DNA from: Streptomyces wedmorensis | GTDB taxonomy: Bacteria; Actinomycetota; Actinomycetes; Streptomycetales; Streptomycetaceae | Reading direction: 5' to 3' | DNA length: 41,037 nucleotides | Assembly (NCBI RefSeq): GCF_000716445.1 | Contig: NZ_JNWK01000068.1 | Location: forward strand, 1 to 41,037 | Part shown: piece after piece, positions 26,208 to 35,075 of the stretch | Layout of the letters: the number at the start of each line of letters is the position of its first letter | Numbering within the stretch: position 1 is the first letter of the stretch | Notes under the pieces: model-generated | What the model was told of the DNA's origin: nothing | What the model saw: only the letters and a program-made list of their open reading frames with translations | Database searches by the model: none | Position numbers and translations under genes: made by a program

Positions 26208-26675
26208 ATGACGACGAAACCAGAGAACGGCGGCGCGGCACCCCGGGGCGCGGAGCTCCGCACCGGCCGCGGCGCGTCGACGCGCACGAGCGGCCACGCG
26301 AGCCAACCGGGCTCGGTCCTGGTGCCCCCGGAAGGCTGGCGCGTGGCTCCTGACGGAGGCCGGGAGCGTCCCCTGCCGTGCCGGCACCTCGATGACGAGG
26401 ATCCGTCCCCGGTACGGCCGGCCGTCACCGGCTGCGCCGAATGCCTGGCCGCAGGCCGCGACGACTGGGTACACCTCCGCGTCTGCCTGCGGTGCGGACA
26501 CAACGGCTGCTGCGACAGCTCCCCCGGTGCCCACGCCCATCAGCACGCGTCCCGCACGGGGCACCCCATCGCGGTCGCGGCCGAGGAATCCTGGGCGTGG
26601 TGCTACGTCGACGAGCTCTTCCTGATACCGGCGTCCCCCACGACCGCAACGAAGCTCGGGGGCGGGGGCGGCTGA
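26208..26675 (+). CDS. UBP-type zinc finger protein
   Basis: 155 residues. The N-terminal ~60 residues look disordered. Residues ~65-135 are a UBP-type (ubiquitin-hydrolase-like) zinc finger: CRHLDD, TGCAECLAAGRDDWVHLRVC, LRCGHNGCCDSSPGAHAHQH, RTGHPIAV. Bacterial members are short, stand alone and have no known ubiquitin partner; the actinomycete role is unknown. ATG 26208 was chosen for the GAGGCGG site just before it; the frame is open to earlier starts. The zinc ligands are complete, so the fold should form. Confidence 0.8.
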   Translation: MTTKPENGGAAPRGAELRTGRGASTRTSGHASQPGSVLVPPEGWRVAPDGGRERPLPCRHLDDEDPSPVRPAVTGCAECLAAGRDDWVHLRVCLRCGHNGCCDSSPGAHAHQHASRTGHPIAVAAEESWAWCYVDELFLIPASPTTATKLGGGGG

Positions 26676-26863
26676 GGAGACGCCCCTGGCCGATGGACAA
26701 GCACGAGCACGTATGTCACGTGCGAAGGCCCTTATCGCGGCCCCGGCCGGGCGTCACGGGCGCCCGCGTCCTCGGTGGAGCAGCGTTGCCCCTTGTCCCT
26801 TGTACCTCGTCCCAAGTCCCGCGTCCCGGAACGCACTGACACAGGTGAGCGAGATGGATCAGG

Positions 26864-27262
26864 ATGAATCACAAGGTTTCCCTTCACGCCTACCTCAGCT
26901 ATTCCGACGCGTCGGCTGCTCTGGACTGGCTCGGTAAGGTCGGTTTTCAGGTCGTCTCACGGCAGGACGGATCCGACGGCTCGGTGATCCACAGTGAACT
27001 GCGCTGCGGCGACGCCGTCGTCATGGTCGCCTCCAGTGACGCCGCGTACGAGATCCCGAGCCTGCAGGGGGTCTCCACGGGCGCTGGTGTCTACCTCTGT
27101 GTGGAGGATCCCGACGCCTGCTACCGGCGTGCGGTCGAGGCGGGCGCCGCCACCGTGTTCGCTCCTCAAGAAACGGCCTGGGGCGCGCGGCGCGCCCGCG
27201 TCCTCGATCCCGAAGGACGTGAATGGACCTTCGGATCCTACGCACCGGGGCAGACACGGTGA
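26864..27262 (+). CDS. VOC (glyoxalase/bleomycin-resistance) family protein
   Basis: 132 residues, a two-module VOC fold: VSLHAYLSYSDASAALDWLG, then GFQVVSRQDGSDGSVIHSEL in the first half, and GVYLCVEDPDACYRRAVEAG, then RVLDPEGREWTFGSY in the second. Family members are metal-dependent lyases, dioxygenases or drug-binding proteins; this short form gives no substrate clue. ATG with GGATCAGG upstream. Its TGA overlaps the GTG of the MpaB-like gene (GTGA), so the two were co-translated. Confidence 0.85.
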   Translation: MNHKVSLHAYLSYSDASAALDWLGKVGFQVVSRQDGSDGSVIHSELRCGDAVVMVASSDAAYEIPSLQGVSTGAGVYLCVEDPDACYRRAVEAGAATVFAPQETAWGARRARVLDPEGREWTFGSYAPGQTR

Positions 27263-28214
27263 GCCGCTCCCCGGACCGGACCGCGAGTGGCCCGGGCCCT
27301 CCGAGACATGCTGGAGGTGTGCTCCTGCCATCCCGTGTCGTCCCGCGGCTGCGCGAGCGAGCCGGCGATGCATTGCCGCATCGGGTCGCGGGGCCTTCCG
27401 CGCACGAGAAGCGGGCCCGAATCCACGGCGCCTCCGGGCCTCGCTGGTTCGGCCCGGACCGCCCGGTGCGGGTGGTGCACGCCGACGCGTCGACGTACGT
27501 GGGCGGCCTGTCCACGCTGCTGCTCCAGTCGCTCCACCCCGTGGCCATGGCCGCCGTCGCGGCCCACTCCGGGTTCAGGGGGACCCGTGGGGCCGGTTGC
27601 GGCGCACCAGCACGTTCCTCGCGGTGACCACGTTCGGTACGGCGGAGGACGCCGAACGCGCCGTGCTGAGGGTGCGGCACGTTCATGAGAGCGTCGTCGG
27701 CACCACACCGGACAGCGTGGCGTACCGCGCGTCCGATCCCCACCTGCTCGCCTGGGTGCACGCGGCCGAGGCCTACTGCTTCCTCAAGGCGCACCAACGC
27801 TACGGGCAGTACCCGCTGGATCCCGCGGGGCAGGACGGCTACGTGGCCGACATGGCGCGTGTCGCCCGGCGGCCGGGGGTGGAGCGTCCGCCGGAATCAC
27901 GGGCCGAGCTCATGGTCTGCCTCGCCGGCTACCGCGCCGAACTGCGGTCCACCCCGGAGTCCCGCGCGACAGCCCGCTACCTCCTGGCGAGTCCTGCGTT
28001 GCCCAAGATCGCACTGCTCCCCTATGCCTTTCTCGCCGCCGCGGCGGTCGAGCTGCTGCCGCCTTGGGCCAGGATCTCGCTCGAACCTCCCTTGACCACA
28101 CGCCTCCTGCTGCCGACGGCTCGGGGAGGGGGCCGCACGCTCACCGCTGCCATCCGCTGGGCGACACCGGACCTGCCACGCGAGGAAGCCCTGCCCGCGT
28201 CGCCCTCACGGTGA
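27259..28214 (+). pseudogene. MpaB-like (DUF2236) oxygenase with a frameshift
   Basis: Frame 1 runs from GTG 27259 through ARIHGASGPRWFGPD and VHADASTYVGGLSTLLLQSL to HPVAMAAVAAHSGFRG. Homology then continues in another frame with DPWGRLRRTSTFLAVTTFG and on to the stop at 28214. The switch occurs in a run of five Gs (27578-27582), where six would restore a single ORF of about 318 residues. The family uses haem in latex-clearing and related oxygenases; its role here is unknown. With one base restored the gene would be complete, so a sequencing error or a very recent mutation is possible. It is coupled to the VOC gene. Confidence 0.75.
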
Positions 28215-28243
28215 CCGGGGGCACGGCCGGAGCGTGCCCCGGG
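28215..28243. terminator. Terminator between the MpaB-like gene and the MMPL gene
   Basis: An 11-bp stem with one mismatch (28215-28225 with 28233-28243) starts directly after the MpaB stop, between convergent genes. Confidence 0.75.
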
Positions 28244-28278
28244 TGACACGGCCGGAGCGTGCCCCGGGTGACACGGCC
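28222..28278. repeat. Tandem duplication of the terminator hairpin (25-bp unit)
   Basis: The 25-bp unit at 28222-28246 is repeated exactly at 28247-28271, followed by seven bases of a third copy. Each unit contains most of the hairpin's stem, so the duplication partly doubles the terminator. Confidence 0.9.
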
Positions 28279-28282
28279 CTCG

Positions 28283-30350
28283 TCAGGTGGCGTGCACGAG
28301 CGGTGGCGAGTCGGTACGGGTAGCGCATGCCAGAGCGCTGGGCCACCAGGCGCGGGGACCGATGTCGATGACCAGCGCGGGTACCAGCAAGGAGCGGACG
28401 ACCAGGGGGCGAGGAGGACTCCGAAGGCGACGATGAACGCGAGCTGGACCAGGAAGGCCGGCGGAATGACCGTCAACGTCGCGAAAGTGGCCGCGAGCAC
28501 CACCCCGGCCGAGGTGATGACACCGCCGGTCGTGGTGAGCCCGCGCAGGATCCCCTGCCGCGTGCCGTGGGTGAGCGATTCCTCGCGCACGCGTGACATC
28601 AGAAAGATGTTGTAGTCGACGCCGAGGGCGACCAGGAAGACGAAGCCGTACAAGGGAACGGACGCGTCGGTGCCGCTGAAGCCGAGCAGGTTCTCGAACA
28701 CGAGGGCCGATACGCCCAGCGTGGCGAAGGAGTTGAGGGCAACGGTGGCCACCAGCAGCAGGGGTACCAGCAACGAGCGCAGCAGCGGGGCCAGGACGAG
28801 CAGGATGATGCCGAGGACGACGGGCACGATGACGGCACGGTCCCGCTCCGAGGTCCGCTGAGTGTCGTACTGCTGAGCGGTGTAGCCGCCGACGGGGGCG
28901 TCGGCACCGGGAACGGCGTGCACCCGGTCGCGCAGCCGTCGCACGGTCTCCTTGGTCGCGTCGCTGTCGGCGGCCGCCGCGAGTGTCGCGTCGATGGGGA
29001 CGCGGCCGTCGACGACGAGCGGCGCGCCGGTCCCCGTACGCCCCGCCGCGGTGACGGGTGCCGCGGACGCGACGCCTTCGGTGTCCACCGCCACCCGCGT
29101 CACCTCCTCCGTTTGGGCGGCGTCGGCGATGATCACCGTGGGGTTCCCCGACCCCCGGGGAAGTGACGCCCGAGGGTCTTCTGCGCGCTCACGGACGGAG
29201 CGTCGTTCACGAGGATCTCGTCGAGCGGCACGCCCTTGGAGGACAGGCCCGACGCGAAGGCGACGAGCACGAGGGCGGTGGAGACCCACACCCGCCGGGG
29301 CGAGCGGTCGATGAGTGCGGCGACGCGACGCCACACACGATGGCCTTCCGCCGTCGCGTCCGAGGGCATGGGGTTGGCAGGCCAGTAGGCGGCGCGGCCC
29401 AGCAGCACGAGAACGGCGGGAAGGAACGTCAATGTGCTCAGCACCGCGCAGACGATGCCGATGGTACCCACCGGGCCGAGCGCCCTGTTGTTCGTGAGAT
29501 CACTGGCGAGAAGGGCGATCAGCCCGAGGGCCACGGTGGCCGCGCTGGCGACGACGGCTCCGGCGGACCGGCGCACCGCCGATACGGCCGCTTCCGCGCG
29601 ATCGCCGCGGGCGGCGAGTTCCTCGCGGTAGCGGGCGGCAAGCAGCAGGGCGTAGTCGGTCGCGGCGCCGATGACGAGGATCGAGAGGATGCCCTGGACC
29701 TGGCCGTCGACCCGCACGATGTCGCGGTCGGCCAGCGCGTAGACCACCGCGCAGGCGAGACCGAGGGCGAAGACGGCGCTGATGATGATCACGAGGGGAA
29801 GCAGGACGCTGCGGTGGACCAGCAGCAGGATCGACAGGACGGCGCCCAGCGCCACGCCCAGGAGGAGTCCGTCGATCCCGGCGAAGGCGTCGGAGAGGTC
29901 CGCCCGGCCGGCGGCCGGTCCGGCGATCTCGACCCGCGCGTCAGGGACCGACCGGGCGGCCTCGCGGACGTCGTCGAGGACGACCGGTAGCTCCTCCCCC
30001 AGATCGGGGGCCAGGGGGACGACGGCCTGGAGTGCCTGGCCGTCCTCGGAGGGGAGCGCCGGCGAGGGGACGCCCTCGATCCCGGTACGGCCGGTCAGAC
30101 CGGACATCGCGCGGGTCGCGGCCTCGCGCTGGGCAGTTGTCACCTGTCCGTCCTAGCCGGTCCACACGACGATCGCGGGTACCGGCTCCGACCGCTCGAA
30201 CGCCCTACGGGCTTCGAGGACTTGGGTGGACTCGGCGCTGCGGGGCAGGAAGGCCGCCTGGTCGTTGGTGGCGACCTCGCCCAGCTTGCCCGCGTACGGC
30301 CCCAGCGTGCCGCCGACGCTCAGCCAGACCTCCAGCAGCGCGAGCGGGAT
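28283..30350 (-). pseudogene. Broken MMPL family membrane transporter
   Basis: The minus strand encodes an RND/MMPL transporter of ~690 residues in pieces. The first piece (LPRSAESTQVLEARRAFERS, then PAIVVWTG) ends at an in-frame TAG (30153-30155) and has no recognisable start codon. The second holds the first membrane block (LLLGVALGAVLSILLLVHRS, ATDYALLLAARYREEL) and ends near HFPGG at a five-G run (29152-29156 on the plus strand, one base short). The third holds the second block (VALGVDYNIFLMSRVREESL, TTGGVITSAGVVLAATFAT). Another frameshift near 28415 precedes the C-terminus (RSLLVPALVIDIGPRAWW). MMPL proteins export lipids or drugs. Four lesions argue for a pseudogene. Confidence 0.82.
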
Positions 30351-30438
30351 GACTCAGCGTGCCTGGCGCGATGAGCTTCTCACTGTCAGCCTTTCAGGGC
30401 GCCATTCGAATGACTCGAAAACACGACGGGGGTACGGG

Positions 30439-30476
30439 ACGACAGCCGGAGGCCCGGGGAGGCCTTCGGCTGTCGT
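30439..30476 (-). terminator. Terminator after the fasciclin gene
   Basis: A 16-bp stem with one mismatch (30439-30454 with 30461-30476) and a 6-base loop lies 29 bases beyond the fasciclin stop on the minus strand. Confidence 0.82.
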
Positions 30477-30504
30477 CGTGGTCGCCTGCGGTGCCCCGCT
30501 TCCG

Positions 30505-31083
30505 TCACTTCGGCATGAGGACCGTGTCGACGATGTGGACGGTGGCGTTGGAGGTGGGCACGTCTCCGCAGACGATCTTCGCGGTGTCGTTGACCGTGTA
30601 GGCGTCGCCGGAACCCTGAGTCGTCAGCGTGCCGCCCTGCAGCGTCTTGAACGAGCCGTCGGCGAGGTCACTCTTGTCGACCGTCTCCCCCACCACGTGA
30701 TAGGTCAGGATCTTGGTGAGGGCCGCCTTGTCCGCGAGGACCTTGTCCAGGTCCGCCTTCGGGATCTTGGCGAAGGCGTCGTTCGTCGGCGCGAAGACGG
30801 TGATGTCCTCGGCGTTGTTCAGCGTGTCGACCAGACCGGCGGCCTTGACGGCCGACACGAGCGTGGACAGCTCCGGGTTGTTCGACGCGGCGGTCGCGAC
30901 CGGGTCGTCGGCCATGCCGTCGACACTGCCGGCGCCTTCCTGCGGGAGTGACGCGCAACCGGGGCCGAAGGGGCCGTCCGTGCCCTGGGCGAAGGCTTGC
31001 GGGGCGAGGACACCGAGCGAGACCGGCAGAACGACGACGGCGGCAGCGGCAACGACGCGGCGGGTGAGATGCGAGGTGTTCAT
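30505..31083 (-). CDS. Secreted fasciclin (FAS1) domain protein
   Basis: 192 residues. Residues 1-33 are a signal peptide (VVAAAAVVVLPVSLGVLAPQ, cleavage after AFA). The rest is one FAS1 domain: LSTLVSAVKAAGLVDTLN, then ITVFAPTNDAFAKIP, LTKILTYHVVGETV and ATVHIVDTVLMPK. FAS1 proteins bind surfaces or other proteins in adhesion; the bacterial role is generally unknown. There is no membrane anchor. ATG with GGAGG nine bases upstream. The gene is alone, with a terminator behind it and ~400 bases of intergenic DNA in front. Confidence 0.93.
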   Translation of the reverse strand: MNTSHLTRRVVAAAAVVVLPVSLGVLAPQAFAQGTDGPFGPGCASLPQEGAGSVDGMADDPVATAASNNPELSTLVSAVKAAGLVDTLNNAEDITVFAPTNDAFAKIPKADLDKVLADKAALTKILTYHVVGETVDKSDLADGSFKTLQGGTLTTQGSGDAYTVNDTAKIVCGDVPTSNATVHIVDTVLMPK

Positions 31084-31481
31084 GGTGCTTTGTCCTCCTG
31101 GGTCCGGCCCGGTGACAGGAACGGCCATGGGCGGAAATCGTCTTCACGAGGCATTCCATGCCGCACGCCCTGCCGGATGCGGCCGCGGCGCAACGAAATG
31201 GAATGCGTCCGGCGTCCGGTCTCGCGAGGAGTGGTCTCCCCTGATCCGCTCGTGATCCCGGGGCGCAGGTCGGGTGCGTGGCCGGTCCCGATGACGGAGC
31301 CCCCTCGTCGCCCGCCGTACGGACCTTCGGAGACTTTCACGGCCTCGCCGTCGCGTTGCGCCGTACGCACGGGGAGATCGGCAGGCTGGTGAACGGTTCG
31401 GCGGCCGCGCATGTGGGGGCATGGCTCGGATTCGGGCGCGTTCGGGTGAACCGGTCAGGTGTCTCGTCACAAGCGCAGCAC
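31084..31481. other. Gap upstream of the fasciclin gene
   Basis: 398 bases. The part next to 31083 must hold the fasciclin promoter. A frame on the plus strand from 31278 is open but has no recognised domain. No clear operator or RNA structure was seen. Confidence 0.4.
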
Positions 31482-32051
31482 ATGGATTGTCGGACCAGTA
31501 TGACAACAGCGCATCAGGCCTTCCCCCGTCAGAGTTCATCCCTCGCTGCGGCGTCCTCACCATTGCCACGGGGTCTGCCCGCACCGAGCGAGCGACGTCG
31601 GTTGCGTGAGCAGTGGGGTTTGTCGACCCGTCAGGTGGCCGCGGCGTTCGGTGTGACACCGGCTACGGTTCGCTCCTGGGAGGGGAGCGCTCGACACCCC
31701 GGGGCGGCCGCGAGGAGGCGTACCGGCGATTCCTTACGGGGGCTGGCCCAGCACGGCGCTCACAGCCCTGCTGGAGTACCGGCTCGTTCCCCGGGTCGGG
31801 GTCGGCGTCCGGCATGCGACACCGGCCGTGCCGTACATCCGCCGACCGCCGTAGGAACGGGTGCGCCTCCTCTCTCCGTGTCGCCGGCGCGTCCGGCTGG
31901 GGCCGGGGTGCTGCGGATGAGGAACGTCAGCCGCGGCGGGGCCGATCCCGTGTCGGCCGGGCGGATCCGGCGCCTACGGTTGCTGTGGGCCGCCGCCTGT
32001 GTGTGGTCCCTCGCCTGGTGGGTCATCCTCACCTGCCCGACGCCCCTGTAG
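31482..32051 (+). pseudogene. Scrambled helix-turn-helix gene with membrane-helix tail
   Basis: The first 55 residues are an XRE-like helix-turn-helix (APSERRRLREQWGLSTRQVA, then AFGVTPATVRSWE). After SWE the expected continuation (STPRGGREEAYRRFLTG) is in another frame, and a third frame holds the GC3-biased ALTALLEYRLVPRVGVGV. The original frame resumes to end in a hydrophobic segment (RLLWAAACVWSLAWWVILTC). One frame stays open across all of this, so a 180-residue protein could still be made, but its middle would be nonsense. The frame also has a rare TTA codon at 31734-31736. It is probably a decayed regulator, or a poorly sequenced one. Confidence 0.45.
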
Positions 32052-32077
32052 CAGGCCCTGCGCGCGTCGCGAGCGGT

Positions 32078-32407
32078 TCACACGATGCCGGTGACGTTCA
32101 CGCGCACTGCCTCGGGTGGGGCCGACGCGGCTTCCGCGGCCACTGCCCGTACGGCCCGGGCCGTACGGGCGGCCTGGTGCTGTGCCCGCACGACGACGTC
32201 GATGGGCAGCCCTGTCACCGTTCCGCCGGAACCCCAGGTGATGAGCACTGCGCCGCCGGGCGTCGCCGGATCGTGGACGGTGAGGGGAAGTGCGCCCGGG
32301 GCACGCAGGAGACTGCGCAGACCGGGGCGCAGGCACGCGACGCCCGGGACGGTCAGGACTGCCTCGGCCGCCGCTCGGGAGAGGGTCTGTGCCCGCCGGT
32401 CGTCCAT
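32078..32407 (-). CDS. Asp23/Gls24-like small protein
   Basis: 109 residues. It begins MDDRRAQTLSRAAAEAVLTV followed by PGVACLRPGL, has a central beta-strand stretch (GGAVLITWGSGGTVTGLPID) and ends in an amphipathic helix and strand (RAVAAEAASAPPEAVRVNVTG). This is the layout of Asp23/Gls24 family proteins, which occur in tandem in actinomycetes and act in envelope stress or associate with the membrane in Gram-positives. ATG chosen after an AGGGG site. A fragment of a similar gene lies just upstream. Assignment is by pattern and is moderately sure. Confidence 0.6.
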   Translation of the reverse strand: MDDRRAQTLSRAAAEAVLTVPGVACLRPGLRSLLRAPGALPLTVHDPATPGGAVLITWGSGGTVTGLPIDVVVRAQHQAARTARAVRAVAAEAASAPPEAVRVNVTGIV

Positions 32408-32445
32408 TTGCTGGCCCCTGAGGGTGATCCGGCGGGTCGTGGAGG

Positions 32446-32600
32446 TCAATGACCGTGACGTCGAGCGCGGCGGTGGCCAGACCGAGGTGTTCTCGGGCGG
32501 CGTGGCTGAGGCTGTCGCGGACCGTGTCGGAAACGGCCTGCAGGTCGCGTCCGCGACGACCAAGCCGCTGTGGCCCCAACCGGCGGAGCGGGAGCACTGC
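32446..32600 (-). pseudogene. Fragment of an Asp23-like or related gene
   Basis: The stretch LQAVSDTVRDSLSHAAREHL followed by GLATAALDVTVIDLHDPPD on the minus strand resembles the C-terminal helix and final strand of an Asp23-like protein and runs into the start of the intact gene. Its N-terminal part is not recognisable and its frame has no proper stop. A decayed tandem partner is likely. Confidence 0.35.
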
Positions 32601-32836
32601 CCGTACGACCGACAGCTTCGGCTCCGCCCCGCTCGTTGTACCGGTGTACCGGACGAACCATCGGCTGGAGAGCCCTATGGGGGCCGGGGCCGTGCGCCGA
32701 GCGCTGCGGTTCCGCCTCGAGACCGTCCTCGGCCGGTCCCTTGAGGTGACCTGACGGTCAGCGACGTCGCCATCCCCCGCGTCGTCCGGCGGGGCCGATC
32801 ACTGCGACGCACGGTGCCGCCTCGTAGGCTGCCGCT

Positions 32837-33478
32837 ATGACCGATAACATGCCTCCGACGCCCCGCGACGCCTTCGATCTGCTCATGGCCGGTAACGAGC
32901 GGTTCGTCGCCGGCATCCCCGAACACCCGAACCAGGACGCCACCCGCCGCACCGAGACCGCGCCGTCCCAGCAGCCGTTCGCCGTGCTGTTCGGCTGCTC
33001 CGACTCCCGGCTGGCCGCCGAGATCATCTTCGACCGGGGCCTGGGCGACCTGTTCGTGGTCCGCACCGCCGGGCACGTCACCGGGACCGAAGTCCTCGGC
33101 TCGATCGAGTTCGGCGTGAGCGTCCTGAACGCGCCGCTGGTCGTCGTCCTCGGCCACGACTCGTGCGGCGCGGTCGCGGCGGCCTGCTCCGCCCTGGAGA
33201 GCGGACAGACGCCCGGCGGCTTCGTCCGCGATGTCGTCGAACGGGTGACGCCGAGCGTGCTGGCCGCCCGCGCCGCCGGACGCGAGAGCGCCGAGGAAAT
33301 CCTGGCCGAGCACATCGAGCACACCGTGGACCTGCTCCTGGAGCGCTCCCGTGTCCTGGCCGACGCGGTGGCCGCCGGACGAACCGCCGTGGTGGGACTG
33401 TCCTACCGCCTGGCCGACGGCAGCGCCCAGCTCGTCGCCACCCGCGGCCTCGACTCGGCGGTCCCCACCGCATCCTGA
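32837..33478 (+). CDS. Beta-class carbonic anhydrase
   Basis: 213 residues. Zinc-site motifs are complete: CSDSR (Cys 54, Asp 56, Arg 58) and HDSCG (His 107, Cys 110). VRTAGHV and ALVVVLGHDSCGA-type strands confirm the fold. It interconverts CO2 and bicarbonate in the cytoplasm, as no signal peptide is seen. The start is ATG 32837, with no strong ribosome site visible; ATG 32849, a few codons later, is possible. The gene ends inside a hairpin shared with the convergent remnant. No partner genes are evident. Confidence 0.94.
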   Translation: MTDNMPPTPRDAFDLLMAGNERFVAGIPEHPNQDATRRTETAPSQQPFAVLFGCSDSRLAAEIIFDRGLGDLFVVRTAGHVTGTEVLGSIEFGVSVLNAPLVVVLGHDSCGAVAAACSALESGQTPGGFVRDVVERVTPSVLAARAAGRESAEEILAEHIEHTVDLLLERSRVLADAVAAGRTAVVGLSYRLADGSAQLVATRGLDSAVPTAS

Positions 33479-33500
33479 CCGCGCCGGCCGGGGCGGTCAG
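33475..33500. terminator. Hairpin terminator spanning two stop codons
   Basis: CTGACCGC (33475-33482) and GCGGTCAG (33493-33500) form an 8-bp stem. The stem contains the TGA of the carbonic anhydrase gene and, on the other strand, the TGA of the Sua5-like remnant, so it terminates both. Confidence 0.7.
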
Positions 33501-33810
33501 GTGGAAGTGCGGGGCCCCGCGGCACGGCGAAGCCGGTTGGCGATCGCCAACCCCAGCCCCTCTTCTACCGGCAGGGACGCGACGATGAAGTCGCATCCCT
33601 GCTGGTCGAGCCGGCGCAAGAACCCGTACAAGCCGTGCGCGTAAGCGTCCAGCGAACTGGGCACGGCCACCACGGCGTGCGCCTTCACCGCGGCGCCGAC
33701 GAGGTGCGGGGGGAGGAAGACGCCCACCTGGCGGCCCGCTTCCTGGGCCAGCTCGGCTTCGGCGACGACTTCGTCCGGATCGACAAGGACGACCCGCGCA
33801 CGCGGCGCGT
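33497..33810 (-). pseudogene. C-terminal remnant of a Sua5/TsaC-type protein
   Basis: About 100 residues in one frame: ARVVLVDPDEVVAEAELAQE, then GVFLPPHLVGAAVKAHAVVA, AYAHGLYGFLRRLDQQGCDF and EEGLGLAIANRLRRAA. This matches the C-terminal Sua5 domain that follows the YrdC catalytic domain of threonylcarbamoyl-AMP synthases (tRNA t6A formation). The catalytic domain is absent. The frame has no credible start, and upstream is the promoter region of another gene. It is a truncated relic, since the essential function must be encoded elsewhere. Confidence 0.65.
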
Positions 33811-33915
33811 AGACGGAAGAACGGAAACGTTCACTCGCCCCCGCACGAGCAACGCCCTCTCGTCCATCCGGACCAGGTCCCTGGCCTCAGTGTTTTCACC
33901 GTTCGGGTGCCCGCC

Positions 33916-33943
33916 CGTAACTCGCGGGGCGCAGTCGCGTTCA
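33916..33943 (+). promoter_or_regulatory. Candidate BldN-type promoter, leaderless
   Basis: CGTAAC (33916-33921), 16 bases, then CGTTCA (33938-33943). The consensus for the Streptomyces sigma factor BldN, as I recall it, is CGTAAC-N16-CGTTGA, so 11 of 12 positions agree at the right spacing. The second box ends seven bases before the A of the downstream ATG (33950), the normal distance to a transcription start, so the message would be leaderless. This fits the lack of a ribosome site. Confidence 0.55.
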
Positions 33944-33949
33944 CCGGCC

Positions 33950-34207
33950 ATGCAAAAGATCATCACCTGTGGCCTGCTGGCCGCCGCGGCGCTCTCCGCC
34001 GCCACACCGGCCTTCGCCGACAACGACAGCAACTTCGGCAGCGGGGTCAACGCCGCGAACAACTGGAACTTCACCGCAGCCGACGTCTGTATCCAGGAAC
34101 TGGCCGTCGTCCCCGCCCTGAGCGACTGGACCGGCAACCACAAGAACAACTGCAGCAACGGCAACGTCATCGACCACGCCGCCGGCGCCCTGCCGCTCAG
34201 CCCCTGA
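33950..34207 (+). CDS. Small secreted protein, probably developmentally expressed
   Basis: 85 residues. A signal peptide (ITCGLLAAAALSAATPAFA, cleavage after residue ~23) precedes a ~62-residue mature part rich in Asn (NFGSGVNAANNWNFTAADVC, then NHKNNCSNGNVIDHAAG) with two Cys. No named family is certain; the Asn-rich, two-Cys, secreted layout is reminiscent of small Streptomyces surface proteins such as rodlins and chaplins, but motifs of neither are present. There is no ribosome site before the ATG. The BldN-like promoter immediately upstream would give a leaderless transcript and tie expression to aerial growth. The link to morphogenesis is inference. Confidence 0.7.
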   Translation: MQKIITCGLLAAAALSAATPAFADNDSNFGSGVNAANNWNFTAADVCIQELAVVPALSDWTGNHKNNCSNGNVIDHAAGALPLSP

Positions 34208-34228
34208 CCCCATCGCCCTTGAACAAAG

Positions 34229-34250
34229 CCCGCCCCGTCCAACCGGCGGG
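34229..34250 (+). terminator. Candidate terminator after the small secreted protein
   Basis: CCCGCC (34229-34234) pairs with GGCGGG (34245-34250) over a 10-base loop, 22 bases after the stop. The stem is short, so this is a weak call. Confidence 0.35.
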
Positions 34251-34357
34251 TCGGGGGACGGGACAGAGGACAGAATCCGCGGGTGGCCCCTCTTGTTCGG
34301 GACCGGTCAGCCAAGGGTCAGGCGCCTATGGCGCCGGCTCCTAGGCGACGACGGTCG

Positions 34358-34738
34358 TCAGGCAGCCCTCGGCAAGACCTGACAGGCCTCCCGCTCAGCC
34401 TCATCCGCAGCGAGGTCCCAGCGAAGCTTCGTGCTCACCAGGTCGCCGCGTAGGCACGGTGATAGGAGGCCTCCGACGGCAGCCACTCCGCTGGGTCCTT
34501 GTCGGCCTTGGACCTGTTCGACGCCGCAGTGACCGCGATCAGGGTGTCGGGGCTGCCCTGGTCGTTCGCGTACGCCTCACGCCGCGCTCCACGGAGCCTG
34601 CTCGGAGTCGTAGACCTCGGCGAGCGGAACGAAGGGGGCGGCTGCCTTCGGCAGGATGGTGCTGTCGGCCGCTACCGGCGTGGAGGCAGGCAGCAGGGGG
34701 AGGGTGGCGAGGAGAAGCACGGGCAGACCGTGTCGCAT
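34358..34738 (-). pseudogene. Decayed secreted HNH-family (DUF1524-like) nuclease
   Basis: Begins with a signal peptide (HGLPVLLLATLPLLPASTPV) and 12 more residues, then jumps to FVPLAEVYDSEQAPWSAA, which in full-length relatives follows the Asp-His of the HNH core. About 70 residues, including the catalytic DIDHLVP-type segment, are deleted. A frameshift at ~34590 leads to AYANDQGSPDTLIAVTAASN followed by RSKADKDPAEWLP. A second near 34440 precedes STKLRWDLAADEAEREACQ and the stop. The relatives are exported nucleases. Loss of the active site rules out activity. Confidence 0.75.
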
Positions 34739-35019
34739 CGGATTGGTGGTCGCGTACGGCGTTCTGGTCGCCGCAGCGCGCCGGTCGGAAGACGCCTGCG
34801 GGCCGTACCGCCCAGGGGTGGTGGTTTTCACCAGAGAAACGATCACTGCACCCGCCAGGCTTCTGTGACTTCCTGATCACGGACGCGAGGTGGCGACCCG
34901 CCACTACGAGGGGCCGCAGCCTTCATCAGCCGTCGAGGTCAGGAGAGTCACCGCAGAAGCACCACTCCCCCACCCTTGAATGAGCAATGGTTGGGCACAG
35001 GGCGCAGTATGGGAGGAGA
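34739..35019. other. Gap without a recognisable gene
   Basis: About 280 bases between the nuclease remnant's start and the next hairpin. No domain or well-biased frame was seen. Confidence 0.35.
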
Positions 35020-35058
35020 GCCCGCCCGGGAAGCCGTCGCACGTTGCACCGGGCGGGC
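35020..35058 (-). terminator. Terminator after the SSI-like remnant
   Basis: A perfect 10-bp stem (35020-35029 with 35049-35058) over a 19-base loop, just beyond the end of the minus-strand remnant. Confidence 0.65.
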
Positions 35059-35075
35059 GCCGTCGTGTGGGAGGT

